From assembly GCF_020085105.1 (NCBI RefSeq), contig NC_058062.1:6799945-6863944 (forward strand): DNA of 64,000 bases, written 5' to 3'. Of the stretch, positions 37,563-62,838 are shown one piece after another. The notes beneath the pieces are model-generated. The model was not told where the DNA came from, did no database searches, and saw only the letters and a list, made by a program, of their open reading frames with translations. Every line of letters starts with the position of its first letter. Position 1 is the stretch's first letter. The position numbers and the translations under genes were made by a program. The DNA is from Siniperca chuatsi (Eukaryota > Chordata > Actinopteri > Centrarchiformes > Sinipercidae).

Positions 37563-38699
37563 TGTTAAACTCCTGAAGTTTGCAGACGATACAACATTCA
37601 TCGGCCTCATCCAGGATGGTGACAAGTGTGCATACAGATGGGAAGTTGAGCAGCTGGCCCTCTGGTGCGGTCAGAACAACCTGGAGCTGAACACTCTCAA
37701 AACTGTGGAGATGACAGTGGACTTCAGGAGAAGCCCCCCAACACTGCCCCCCATCACCACATCCAACAACACAGTGTCTGCTATGGAAGCCTTCAGGTTT
37801 TTGGGATCGACAATCTCCTAGGAGACCAACATCGACACTGTCATCAAAAAGGCCCAGCAGAGGATGTACTTCCTGCGCCAGCTCAGGAAGTTCTACCTGC
37901 CTCAGGAGCTGCTGATCCAGTTCTACTCTGCAATAATCCAATCTGCTCTCTGCACATCTATCACTTTCTGGTTTGGATCGGCCACCAAACAGGACAGAAA
38001 CAGACTACAACAGACAGTTAAGACTGCAGAAAAGATCATCGGTGCCAACCTGCCCTCCATTCAGGACTTATACATGTCCAGAGTCAGGAAACGGGCAGGA
38101 AACATCTCTGCAGATCCATCACACCCTGGTCACAACCTGTTCCAACTTTTCCCCTCTGGTTGGTGCTACAGAGTACTGTACACCAAAACAACCAGACAAG
38201 AACATTTTCTACCCACAGGCCATCACTCTGATGAACAGTTAACACCAGTCACATAGTGTCAGGAACAATAATCCTGTGCAATAACCCCAGACAAAAACAT
38301 CCACTGTACCTGTAAATATATCTTTTTTTTTGTAAATATTATCACTTTTTAAATCTACACACACTGTACATACTGTATATACTGTCATATCCACCACCTC
38401 ATGTATATAAAGCAACCTGTTACATTAATCATATTTATTTATTTATTTATTTCAGCTTCTGTCTTACTTTTGTTGGTGTTGTTGTTTTTGTACTTTGTAC
38501 TTAAAATATATATTTCATATATACATCATATATATGCATATAGTAGCTTAATGTTTGTCTACCTTGTTGAGCTTTTAGTCCTTGTTTTTAGCTGTATTTA
38601 TGTCTATTTCTGTGTATGTACATAGAGAGTAAAAACCGGAGTCAAATTCCTTGTATGTGTACACATACCTGGCCAATAAAGCTGATTCTGATTCTGATC
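37563..38699 (+). mobile_element. 5'-truncated, decayed L2-clade LINE (reverse transcriptase 3' part and 3' UTR)
   Basis: A plus-strand frame starting near 37567 encodes the FADD catalytic box of a reverse transcriptase (KLLKFADDTTFIG), then VEQLALWCGQNNLELN and, later, KKAQQRMYFLRQLRKFYLP. These are typical of fish L2/Maui-like non-LTR elements. The frame is broken by a TAG at 37819-37821 and by a frameshift near 38190-38205, after which the conserved FYPQAITLMN continues in another frame. The 3' UTR ends GGCCAATAAAGCTGATTCTG plus a TTCTGA tandem tail. The 5' part of the element, including the endonuclease and most of the RT, is missing, as usual for target-primed insertions. The copy is dead. 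Confidence 0.85.
37567..38256 (+). pseudogene. LINE reverse transcriptase remnant
   Basis: The coding remnant of the element above: the FADD box at about 37579-37590, an in-frame stop at 37819, then an open stretch of about 130 residues. That stretch covers the thumb and C-terminal part (FYSAIIQSALCTSITFWFG) before frame loss. Not functional. Confidence 0.8.
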
Positions 38700-40149
38700 T
38701 TGTACTTCTGTTTTTGCGAGGACTTGAGTTTTAGCCCTTGAGGGTGAGGACATTTATGGACAGTGAGCACATTTTGGATCTTCCTTACTGCTTCTTAAGG
38801 CTGTTTTAGGGTTAAGACCTGGTTTTAGGCTTACGGTCAGAATTAGATTTAGATTAAGGTTAGGCTTAGGGAATGCATTATGTTATTGTGATGAAGCTAT
38901 ACCTGATAAGATACCAGATGATGTAACTGATAAGAAAACAGACATCAAAACACACTGAAAAACCTTTCTTAATGTGTGAATGTGTTGCTGTGTGGTGTTT
39001 GTAACATGCTACTAGTAGGCTAGGTTTCTTTGTGTAAGTGACTGCATGTGTGTGTGTGAGAGTGTGTGTGAGAGAGAGAAATCCTTTTTATTTCCTCTTT
39101 CTTCTCTCTCTGTCCCCTGTATCTGTCTCCAGGGACTCACTTGGCATCTCTCCCTACTTTTAATTCTCGCTCCACAAACTGCTGCTGTCTGAACACAAGC
39201 TGGCAGTCCATACATGCACACGCACACACACGCACATTCTTGGTTTCACAAATGCACCAGTGAAGCTCCACCTCAAATAGGCAATAAAAGACACCCACAC
39301 AGTCGCCCCATGTCTGGTTTAAATGCAACACATTTACATCACTGTCATCAGAAATATTGGAGAGGAACTCACAAACACATACAAGGGACATCAGTGAGAC
39401 AGTACAAGTTGAATTCAAAGAGATAAACACAAATACACACAGTGATTAAAGACTGAGATGCTTACAGCCTCCCAGGAAATACACACTCACTCCCAGACAC
39501 ACACACATTTCATCACTGATGGTAGCTGAGAGACACAGAGACTCTGAATACAAATCTGGTGTGAAAGAAAACACACACACACACAGCCCATAAAACATAA
39601 ACAGAAATCAAGGAAGTAAAAGGACATGAACATTCCACATTTATTTGTTTATCTCGATCCCTACTAGCTGCTCCTTTAGTTCCAAACCGGCATAGTAACA
39701 TAACTGTCAGCAGTGCTCACATTGCCATCCGTACACATACAAGTTCTCCAGCAAAACATACATACACTGACGGGCAGACAAGCCGAACTTCAAAAGCAAA
39801 AAATAAATAAATTAAAGACGAGTCTGATGGGGATGAATAAATAACAAGAGGAGAGAGAGACAAAAACAGGAAGGAGAGACAGAGTGTGCAGCAGTAAGAG
39901 AGGAAGCAGAGAGGGAGATGCAGTGATTTTTGGAAGGAGGCTGGAGGTGCACGCAGGGAGAGAGAGAGTGTCACACACACTTCTAATCTAGTGTAACTTA
40001 ACCTGGCATGTAGCAGCTCAACAGCCAAGATGGAAAAACACTCCAGAGATAGATATTGGTGTGCAGTTGTGTGTGTGCTGCAGGTGGATAATACCTGCAA
40101 AACACAATGTGAGGCCAAGTGACTTGCTTGTCTTTTGAGTTTCCTACAC

Positions 40150-40340
40150 TCTGTCTTTTTTTTTATTATTTGGAGAAGGGTGAGTGTGAATGCAAATATG
40201 CAAATGAAACGGTTATTATTGCATTGCTCATCAAGCAGCGCAGAGCAGACATTAATAGGCTGATGAATATGCATGTGAATTTGTTAATTAAGTTAATTAT
40301 TCTGCTGAAAATGCATTCGTCTTCCAAGGACATCTTCCCC
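40150..40340. promoter_or_regulatory. Candidate POU/homeodomain enhancer with tandem octamers
   Basis: Two canonical POU octamers abut without a spacer: ATGCAAAT at 40190-40197 and 40198-40205. About 70 bp on come GAATATGCATGTGAATTTGT and TTAATTAAGTTAATTATTCT, that is, TAAT-core homeodomain sites and a further octamer-like ATATGCAT. The block is non-repetitive and compact. It lies in the neurod2/cdk12 interval, so a neural enhancer is plausible, but the target gene and activity are inferred. Confidence 0.45.
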
Positions 40341-40669
40341 AGGATTCCAACCTGCTCCACTCATTAGTCATGCAATATTTTACACCGGGCGCTGGGACAA
40401 GAGGTAGGAAAGGGAGGGGCATTAGGGGCCACCAGGGTTGATATGTATACAATATAAGGGCATCATGGGTTTCAAGTCCACTTAAGACCAGCAGTAAGAG
40501 CCTCAGAAAGAGATATAATGGCATTATAATGATAATCCTTCGTCAGCTCTTCAAAACTGAAGGGTCAGAGAAAGAGACAAAGCACTGCACCCAGCTACAG
40601 TAAGGTGTACAGACTCGTAGTGGCCAGACATTCACTCCATCTCTGCTTTTCTCTTTGCTCTCCAGTAAT

Positions 40670-40810
40670 TCCCCCTCTTCGCTGCTTTTCCTCTAATTGC
40701 TTATTAAAACCCTCTTAAATGAACTTTTTGTGCCAACTTTCCAACACATTAATTAATTGTTGTAGCCAATTAAGTGTCGCTGCGCAAATGAGCTTCAGCA
40801 CAAATGGTCC
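40670..40810. promoter_or_regulatory. Possible second homeodomain-rich conserved element
   Basis: TCTAATTGCTTATTAAAACC and ACACATTAATTAATTGTTGT, then GCCAATTAAGTGTCGCTG, cluster within about 100 bp and are followed by a C-rich low-complexity stretch. The texture resembles a developmental enhancer; motif evidence only. Confidence 0.3.
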
Positions 40811-43372
40811 TGCAGGGCCCGTCCACCCTCCCCCCCCCCCAACCCCTACACCACCACCACCCTCCTCTTTTTTCACCACCCTCGCTGACTGCTTTCCCAG
40901 CAGCCCCTCTGCCCTTAAAGCGGCAGCATCTACACGGACAGAGACAATAATCTTGCCTTGCTCATGAGGCTCTTTGAATTGCATTGGTAATGAGACGCTG
41001 AGACCTTGCAAAAGTAATTCGGTTCACAGAAGTGCAGCATCATGCAGAGAAGAGGCTGAAGTGGAGATAACTGTAAAAAGGTCAGAGAAAGATTTTTAAA
41101 AAGCCAGTGTCGTCTTCCTTTTGAGCTTTTTTCCATTATTGATTATTGAGCGAGCAGATAAAAGCAAACACTTTAGTGTAGGTGGATATTATACCAAAGG
41201 AGTGAATGTGATTCCAGATTATTATTATGACCTGGCACCAGTGACTTTACATAAAATCAACACACATCTGTATCATCTGGCGAATCCAAAAGCCTCCTAA
41301 AAACTATTTAGTCGGCCTCACTGCTGCTGAGCGATAAAGAAATAACGAGTGTGTGTGACAGCAGTTTCTCACAAAACTATAAACTGAGAAGAAATGGAGA
41401 TGGTGTTATGGCATCAATAAAGCATGCTGTTGCAGCACTAAAGCATATATCACTGCTGGGATAAAGTCAATCAATTTTTGAAATATCACATAAATAAAGA
41501 TGTAGCCATAAACGAAATGACTGACATTAAATTTTGTTTGATAGAAGACAAAGAAGTGATCTGATGAAGACAGCACAATTCCCTCACCACACAAGATGCA
41601 TTCATAACTAAATGTTGATTTCTGTTGCTCAACTATAAGGGTGAAAGGGTGTAAAGATCCATTCAAAAACATGAATTTTTTAAATGTTAATATAACTTTT
41701 TACATGTAAGTTTATTATTCGTGCTTTACATTAGCTGTTCTTTGCTGATCATTCTGTGCACGTGAACATGTGTGTGTGTCTTACATTTGGGAATCCCTTT
41801 CTCCCCTGACTGAGTTTACACATAGTCACTGATCAAACAGCCTCAGTCATCAAACTCAACATCAAACCATAGCATGGCTCAGAGAGACAACAGTGGCCCA
41901 GATTTACACTGCACAAAAGGAGCTACCACACACACATACACACATAAATTCATGCACATTCTCATTGCTGCACACATACACACACAGAATGGTAGAAAGA
42001 CAGACACATAGAATACCTGGGCAAAAGAAATTAACTTGTTTTTAAGAGTCAGTTAAGAGACTTACTGGTGCAGATCCTATTTTTTACCTTCAAATTGAAT
42101 CTAGAATTTATTACAGAAACAAGTAAAAGCCATAAAAATGAGTTATTGAATTTATGGAGTGCTTCAGCTGCAGAATTCATAGTTATGTATTGTCTGGAGA
42201 AGACTGAATCAGTCACATCTCAAACTGTGCACTTTTGAATGTTAACATAGACTTCAGTTAATAAATCTCAAGCTGAATCTGAAAAGAGTATCAAGGCAGC
42301 CAGAAGGCTTATCTAAATACTGTATAAATGTGTAAAATGTTTGATTGACTCAAATGTTTCCTTACACTGAAAATTGAATGCAGAATTATATTGCTTACTT
42401 TTTCCTTCCAGGGGCAGTCAGTGTTTGCCTTTCTTCCTTGTCCATCAATGTCATCTTCATTTGCCCTCTTCTTCTACTTTTTCTTGCATCCTGAATTTGC
42501 TGCCAAATTAAAATGAAGCACCAGTTCAAAAAGCCTGATTTTCCAAACGTTTTAGACAAATTCTTACATTGTTGTGGCAAGCTGAAAAATGATAATGAAC
42601 TTGTAGCTAAGAAAGTTTCATCTTGAAATCAGCATCTGAAAGGTCACTATCCACTTTCAACAACAAAACAAACTATGATTGACTGCTCGCAATTGTGGCT
42701 GGTAGAGCAGACATATTTCCTTTGCCCAAAATTTATCAGTGTTCTTTGTAGTCAGTCAGTATCCAGGCAGATGTGTGATGTGCTGGGTTCGTCATTTTAC
42801 ATCATTTTAGAAGCTGCCATTTGTTCAAGGTTGCCTTATTTCACATAGTGCAGAAAGGGTATCTAACTGCTGAGATTATTATAAAGTAGGTTGTAGATTC
42901 TGAGTGTGTGCTCTAACAATCAGGGACTGAGCAAAGTCCAAGCAGTGATGCAAAAAATACAATGGCATAAATAAAATTTGGAATGAACTGACTGAAATGG
43001 ACTGTCAATCAATTCACTATTTGTCTGGAAGTCCACCAAAATCACTGTAGCTGACAGCGAAACAACGGCATCCAAAATGGAGACTCCATTTTGAATGTCG
43101 CTGTTGCCTGTCTCTGCCATGGCAAGAGCGTGCTTCAGACCGGCAGCATGGCACATTTATGGGCATTCCCCATAAGGTGCCTTTCTGATTGATGGCACGG
43201 CCTCATGCACCTCCCTCTCTTCACTCCTCAGTCCTGATTTATTCGTCTAGTCTCTGACTTGGCACTGGCATTGCCCACTACTTCTCCTGTGGAAAGTCCC
43301 TGCGGGCACATTCACTATTATTTGGAGTCCCAATGGGCAAAAGCATCAGACAGAAACATACACACCTTCATT

Positions 43373-43375
<3 letters not shown>

Positions 43376-43414
<39 letters not shown>
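43376..43414. repeat. (AC)19 microsatellite
   Basis: Uninterrupted AC tract. Confidence 0.95.
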
Positions 43415-43417
<3 letters not shown>

Positions 43418-45933
43418 CACCGTCTCATCTCACTCACACTGAGCCTGTGCTAGAGGGCAGGTGAGCCTCCCACTGCCTCCACTCTGAAAGGATCTCTCAC
43501 CCAGTGGGCTCAGCTGCTTGGTGGGCCAGAGGGGTAAGCAGCTCTGTAAGCCTGCCAAGTGAGGAACTGGTCTGGGTATGCATGAGGCCAATCCTAGCAC
43601 ACACAAAAACACACACATACATGCAAGCGTGTGCACACACAGCCAGTCTGCATGAAACTCGCAGGCTTCTGTCTTTGCCAATCTGCAGTTTATGATCCTT
43701 GTCTGCCTGTCAGGATCTTCATAAAGAGATCAACCAAAGTGGTAAAGTAATCAACACATAAATAAGATTGATGCATAGGGAGCACTTCACATCACTGTTT
43801 GACTGGGTCAAACTATACTTCACATATTAGGCAGTGTATAGGAAACAATTATAAAACCTACAGTGAAACACTGTGAAAATTAAACTACTCTTAAACTGCA
43901 ACAAATATCTATAGTGTTTTAAATAAGCCTCCAACCCCATGTTAAAATGAGCTTTGTAACAACACAGTTTAACTCCAGCCACGACAGACAGATTATGTGT
44001 CTGTTAAAAGAGAAAAGGGACATACAACAGTTTGCATATTACCAACAATAACATTTTCAATAATGAAAAAGCACTTTGGATACTATAAAAGAAAACAATA
44101 TTGACAAACAACAAAACAATCCAAAATGTCTAACCTTAAACCTTTTCAATGTTTAAGTTGTAGTTATGCATATAAATTTTATTTTTTTTAGTTTTAAGTT
44201 TTAGTTTTACATTTTTTAGATTTTATGTTTTTTATTTCAGATTATGAATTATGTCTGCTTTTAATTCTATTTTAGTGATTTTACTTGCACTTTTGTGTGG
44301 CCAATGACTTTTCTTGCTTGATGTTTTTCTGGTTAAAGTAGCCTGTATAATGAAAATGAGCTAACATGAGCTTCGAGATCATAAGAGAATAAGAAACACT
44401 AGAAACCTGGTGTGTAACTTATCCCACAGTGCAGTTCTCAACTTCAATCAGGCTTTGCGGAGGCCTGACTGTGGGGACTTCCTGTAGTTTGAGCTGTAGC
44501 ATGAGTGAATGCCTACCATCTAGTGGCCACTTAAGAGAAACATTAAGAAACGCCAGGAGAGACAATTTGACTGGTCGCATAACTTCCTTTAATAAACTGA
44601 ACCAAGAAAACACATATTACAAAATATTTTGTTTCTTTTTACAGACACGTGAAACCATTTCCTCCTCCCTTTCCTTTTCCAAAGCAAAAAAAGGAAACCG
44701 AACCATGGACCATTATTTTTTTTAAGCATTTATCATTTTCTTTATGTAGAAAATAACTGCACCAAAACAAAAAAAAGCTTTTGTTGCACAAGTTGGCAGG
44801 GAGGCTACAACATATTAGACAAGGCTTTCAGAGCCCACCAGGGAAAGCCAGAAAAGTCAGTTTCTGTGTGTGTATATGTATGTTTCTAGCTTTATACTTT
44901 AACTAGCAGAATAGCATGTGTATAATGAAGCAGTTGATCATAATGTAGTGGTTTAATCCATATTTGAGACAGGAAAGTGAGCACTACAGGCTTAGGCTTG
45001 TTACGACACAGAGGTTTGCTGTATGTAAAGGAAGGAAACTCTTCATGTGGGCCGAGAACACATCGCAGTTCAGTTGGGTTTATGATAGATGGAATATAAT
45101 ATGTTACACAGCCTTCGGGTAAAATTAAAACAAACAAACAAAAAAAACAACAACAATACAGTCCTGCAGATGTACACTGTGGTAGGTGCCATCCAAAGCA
45201 GAAACTTAACCCACACTTCCCTCCACTAGGCCAAGCTCATTCAGGGGTTGCTGGGGTCACAAAGGAGGCACAAGGCTGAAAACAGGGGAGCTAGCCAGCA
45301 AGTAAGATTTGATGGGGAAACTCATGGTCCTCCAGTCTTCCTATCAGTGCGCTCACTACCTCAAATATACCCATACACAGTATTTTAGCTTCAGCTAATC
45401 CTCCATCGCACTGTCACAGACACCTCTCCATCACAGAGTGTAGGACAGTGACTTCATTCTCCAAAACACTGATAACTTTGTTAGAAGTGGGCATTGCAGG
45501 GGACATGACAATCATTTGTTTTGGAAAATAAAGATCACAGCTGCTTTCTAAGTTAAGTGTCAGATGCATGGCACTCAATTTGGAAGCTAAACTTCATTCA
45601 AGTCTGGACCTTCAGTGGACAGGAAGGAGCAAGGTATTGCAGGTGGTGACTGTCCTTAAATGGATTGTTAAAGGTCAGACAAACCTCAGGTCCAAACACT
45701 CCCTCCAATACAACATGACAGTTTGTTCAGAGTGGAGTGATGTTCATGACCTGTAAAGGCCCTTAATCTCTTTCTTTCAGACATTGATTTTCAAAATCTT
45801 TGATTCAACTTTAACTACCCGCTCATGGTCCAGTGCATCATAATCTGTAGGTGTCCCTCTGCCTCTCCCTTCAGGCCAGGATTGCTGGAGCCGTCCCAAG
45901 ATACCTAGGTCTGTCTCACCGAGGGATTGAGGG

Positions 45934-59477
<13,544 letters not shown>

Positions 59478-60420
59478 CCCTCACGCCGGCGTCGGTACCT
59501 CTCCTGCGACTAGGCCTCGGTGGTCCAGGCAATTCATTCACAGGAGAACAGTAGCTAACGTTACTCCAAATGCCAAAACAGAAGTGTTACTAAGCAGAAA
59601 CAGGGCAAGAAAATACACAAAATAAACACACCAGGCCGCTCACGTCCAGTCCTCCTTAACGCCAATTCATTCCACTGACATCGCCAACATAGTTCGTCAA
59701 AGCAGAAAAATGCCAAGGTGGTTTTCCAGTGCTGTAAAGTATGTACTTTGAATTAGTCAATGAATGAAAAAGATCCCAACCAAACATCGGAGCATTGTGG
59801 TGTCGTCTCCGTCTCAATTTAGCTAGCACCGCTAGCTAATGCTCGGCGGCTAGCGAGCAGACTCGTAAAAAAGAAAAAAGTCCCTTTGTGAAAGGTGTCC
59901 TTGTCCGGTGCCAAGTTAAGTAAAGGTGTTTTTATTCCACAGAATTACGGTCTTAGCATTCAGAAACAAGCAAATGCCTTCATTAAAAGACGCTCGTTTC
60001 TCGAACAAAATGAAAACTTGACCCGGTTGGTACTGTTTACATGTTCCCTTTAATGTAAGTTTTATCCCCTATAAATTCAATATTGATTAGAAATCATAGT
60101 ATTTTCGTGTGCAGTAGATGTTCCAGTTTATTATCAATGGCTCTGGGAATCAACCAGGCCTATATTTAGGGCGATGCTAGTGGATTTCATATCATCCACA
60201 GCCCTATCAGAAGGAGACTACAAACGCCATTGTGGCTCCTGTGACTAGCAACTTCTGCGTACAACGGAATGAACCGGAAACCGGAACGCTGTCAATCTTG
60301 GGCGTATCTAAGCAACGACCTATCACAACACATAGCCCGCCTACTGTACTCGTGGTAGCGCGCCAGCGACGCAAAATATTCAGAGAGATGCATCCATCTG
60401 CCCCGGGAAAACATTGTTTT
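59478..60420. promoter_or_regulatory. cdk12: cdk12 5' UTR and promoter region
   Basis: CpG-containing sequence upstream of the cdk12 ATG. 59820-59865 has several GCTAGC/CTAGCGAG repeats, probably 5' UTR. Further up, tandem ETS cores (CCGGAA at 60274-60279 and 60281-60286) and GTATCTAAGCAACG (RFX X-box-like) lie close together, as in TATA-less housekeeping promoters. An open frame of 134 codons (60232-60636, plus) starts here but matches nothing I know. Confidence 0.4.
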
Positions 60421-61749
60421 AACCAGTCAAGTATTACAGGATTTTCAGATGACACATTTGAAATGAATGAAGAACATACAGCATTGGGCTTACGGGTTCA
60501 GGGAGGGTTTTACATTTTAAACATGCAGGAAGCAATAAAGGCAAGGCTGGATTACCAAACGGGAAAAGTGGGCAACTGTCTCAGGGCCCTGAAAGCTCCA
60601 AGCTTTCTGTGTGTCATCTGGTTTGTGTTAATGTAATTGAAAATGTGTTTAGGAATATGCACTATTAAAGCACAACACTTCTTCTTCTTGGCAGTTGGCA
60701 AACACACAACATCAACCTAATGTTGAGGCTCTGTCTTGAGGAGGGCCCCTGTGTCAAAATCTAGTTTTAAGACCTGCTTTATCTCATTGCATATTCCTAA
60801 ATTAATGTGTTTATTCAAAATACTCCACAGCAAATCTCAGGCCAGGTAATATTCTAGCAAATACAGCACAGAAAAACTGTATACATTGCACAGAGAGTGG
60901 GAGGAGTGTGGGGTTAATAGGGGCCTACCAATGCATTTGTACCCTGGGAACCCACGGCAGGTTAATCCAGGCATGTACTGTATGGAGGCTTTTTGATATT
61001 GCACAAAGGACTGCGTATTATGTGACAAAAACATCTCTCAAAGACTCAAAGACACAAGTTAGGTGTTAGGTCTAGTAGAAAACAGTTAAGTCAGATTTAG
61101 CATCAGTATTAGAAACACTAGTGAAGTTTTTAGTAAGTACTTCCATGTGTCAAGTTGATAACACTGGTAACTGGAGTCAAATTTGAGTCCTATGTGACTT
61201 GAGTTTCCACATGTCCCTCTGGTACTGGATTTTTGCTGTTCCAATCAGGCCTTATATTACAAGGACAAAGCCCAAGTATGACATCTCATTGTATGTACTG
61301 AACTTAACAACTAACTGCTCATGGGAAACTCATCTTATTGACTCTGAAAAAAGCACATTAATTTATTAATAGGGTGACAACATTTAAATTAGCTGTTGAA
61401 TGGATTACAAAGTGTCTGCTATGGCAGCTGGACCTCATAAATACATGAAAATAAAATCTCAGTGTGATGAAACTTTAAGATTGCACCGAAAGTATACATT
61501 GTTATTCTCACATGTAGGCTACTTTCTAAAGACAGCATAGTAGTTTTACCTGCAGCAGCAATTATACAGTTACTGTAGGTGGTGTTTCCATCAAAAAGCA
61601 TTTAAAAAAAAAACTCGAGTGCAGGAGGGGAAAGAAACATGGGGAACAAATAAAAAAGTCCCTCAGTTACATTATATTATGGCACTGCAGGCGACATTGA
61701 ACTGTTGTCAAGCATGTGTTCCCCAGAATGATTACGCAGTATGACGAGC

Positions 61750-61814
61750 AGTCGCCCTGGAATTGCCAACCGCCGTTAAAAAAGAAGAAGAAGAAGAAGA
61801 AGAGTCGCCCTGGA
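61750..61814 (+). mobile_element. Short retro-insertion with 12-bp target-site duplication
   Basis: AGTCGCCCTGGA occurs at 61750-61761 and again at 61803-61814, flanking a 41-bp insert. The insert ends in GCCGTTAAAAAAGAAGAAGA, a (GAA)n-tailed sequence like the 3' end of fish SINE/LINE copies. The perfect 12-bp duplication indicates a relatively recent, extremely 5'-truncated target-primed insertion. Confidence 0.7.
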
Positions 61815-62351
61815 TGCTGATTGGATCCGTGTCTAACTGGGGCGTGGCCAGCGAGAAACGAGGAAGTGGCGTTTCCTACAGTACTAACAAAGTGATGTAT
61901 AATGGAGAATAATAATTGCGATAGAATAGAGTTAATATGCATTTAAATGGTTAATGTGTAATAAGAGGCCAAACCCTCCGCTTTTGTGGTCGTTATAGTA
62001 CACGAATCTTATTGTGACAAAAAAAAAAACGCTTTGGCCCACACCTCAATGGCCTTCAAGTGGAAATGATTAGAAATGCACTTAAGATAGGCTATTTCTT
62101 ATTTTAGATATGCATCAACTATATCTACACTCACATACCCTAATTGGTCGCTCTTTGCCTTTAGTGGCGTCAATAAATTTTATAGGCCATCTAGCCCTGA
62201 ATCCTGTTGCCTTTGTCCAGGTATTCGCGCTATGTGTGCTGTCAAAAGGTTGGCACCCCACTTTAATATTTATCTTTGCTCCTGAGCTTGTACTGGACCC
62301 GCACTGCGAGCTTTGGTTAAAGAACCAGCCAACAAGTAAGTAAGGCAGTCG

Positions 62352-62379
62352 TTTTTTTTTTTTTTTTTTTTTTTTTTTT
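62352..62379. repeat. Poly(T) run, 28 bp
   Basis: Twenty-eight uninterrupted T; could be the complement of a retroelement poly(A) tail or simple slippage. Confidence 0.9.
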
Positions 62380-62639
62380 GTTTGGGCAACATGCCTCAGC
62401 GCAATTTCATTATATTTATTATTTCTAAGTGCTGTAGGAGTGGTAGCCTATCAGCTCCATTTTAGGCTGCCAGATCCTATTCCTGTCGGGCTATTGTGTG
62501 GATGGATGGATGGAAAGCTGTGCAGGGGGAGGAGGAGGGAGGAGGAGGTGAGGGCCAACCGAGCAGATAAGAGAACTGGCTTGGCTGGCTGCTGCCTGTA
62601 ACACATATTTTATCAGAAACAAGAGGTCTTGGGTTTGTG

Positions 62640-62796
62640 TTACAGGCCGAAAAACAACGACGTCGCACCCCAGGAGCTACCGAGAGGACGGTAGCATGAT
62701 AGTTGTGGAGGGGAAACGGCAGGAAGAGGGCCCGTATCTGCATTTTACTTCGCCTAAACCGAATTCATTGAGTCGGTAGGCTAACCAGCGTCCGAC
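62640..62796 (+). promoter_or_regulatory. fbxl20: fbxl20 5' UTR and proximal promoter
   Basis: CpG-containing sequence immediately upstream of the fbxl20 start codon, with CAACGACGTCGCACC (CRE-like). The transcription start is not determined. Confidence 0.4.
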
Positions 62797-62838
62797 ATGG
62801 GGAAGGAGGTAAATGGTGTTTCACGGAGCCGGTTTGAG
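62797..62838 (+). CDS. fbxl20: fbxl20 first coding exon
   Basis: The ATG at 62797 opens fourteen codons, MGKEVNGVSRSRFE, ending exactly at a GTGAGT donor (62839). Human FBXL20 begins MRRDVNGVTKSRFE with the same exon end, so this is the start of the F-box/leucine-rich-repeat protein 20. That protein is a substrate receptor of SCF ubiquitin ligases, linked in mammals to synaptic RIM1 turnover. The F-box and LRR exons lie beyond the right edge. The close paralogue FBXL2 starts differently, and position next to cdk12 supports FBXL20. Too short to stand out as an open frame; found from the motif and the splice donor. Confidence 0.85.

Larger units (their letters stand above)
17634..45930. other. 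neurod2-cdk12 intergenic region
   Basis: About 28 kb between the 3' ends of convergent neurod2 and cdk12, with no gene I recognise; its open frames are short, repetitive or low-complexity. It holds AC/TG microsatellites, MITEs, a decayed LINE, hAT-like fragments and candidate enhancers, annotated separately. I see nothing specific in 18300-19780, 20170-21850, 25550-27900, 28430-30900, 34270-36000, 38700-40080 or 41340-43370 beyond AT-rich or CT-rich DNA. The last 1-1.4 kb before 45934 is probably the cdk12 long-form 3' UTR, on the minus strand. Confidence 0.6.
60640..62640. other. cdk12-fbxl20 intergenic region, no med1
   Basis: AT-rich sequence with no recognisable coding exon on either strand. 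In particular there is no med1-like frame, although MED1 occupies this place in tetrapods. It contains a short insertion with target-site duplication at 61750-61814 and a 28-T run at 62352-62379. From about 62450 on, the sequence becomes GC-richer toward fbxl20. Confidence 0.55.
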
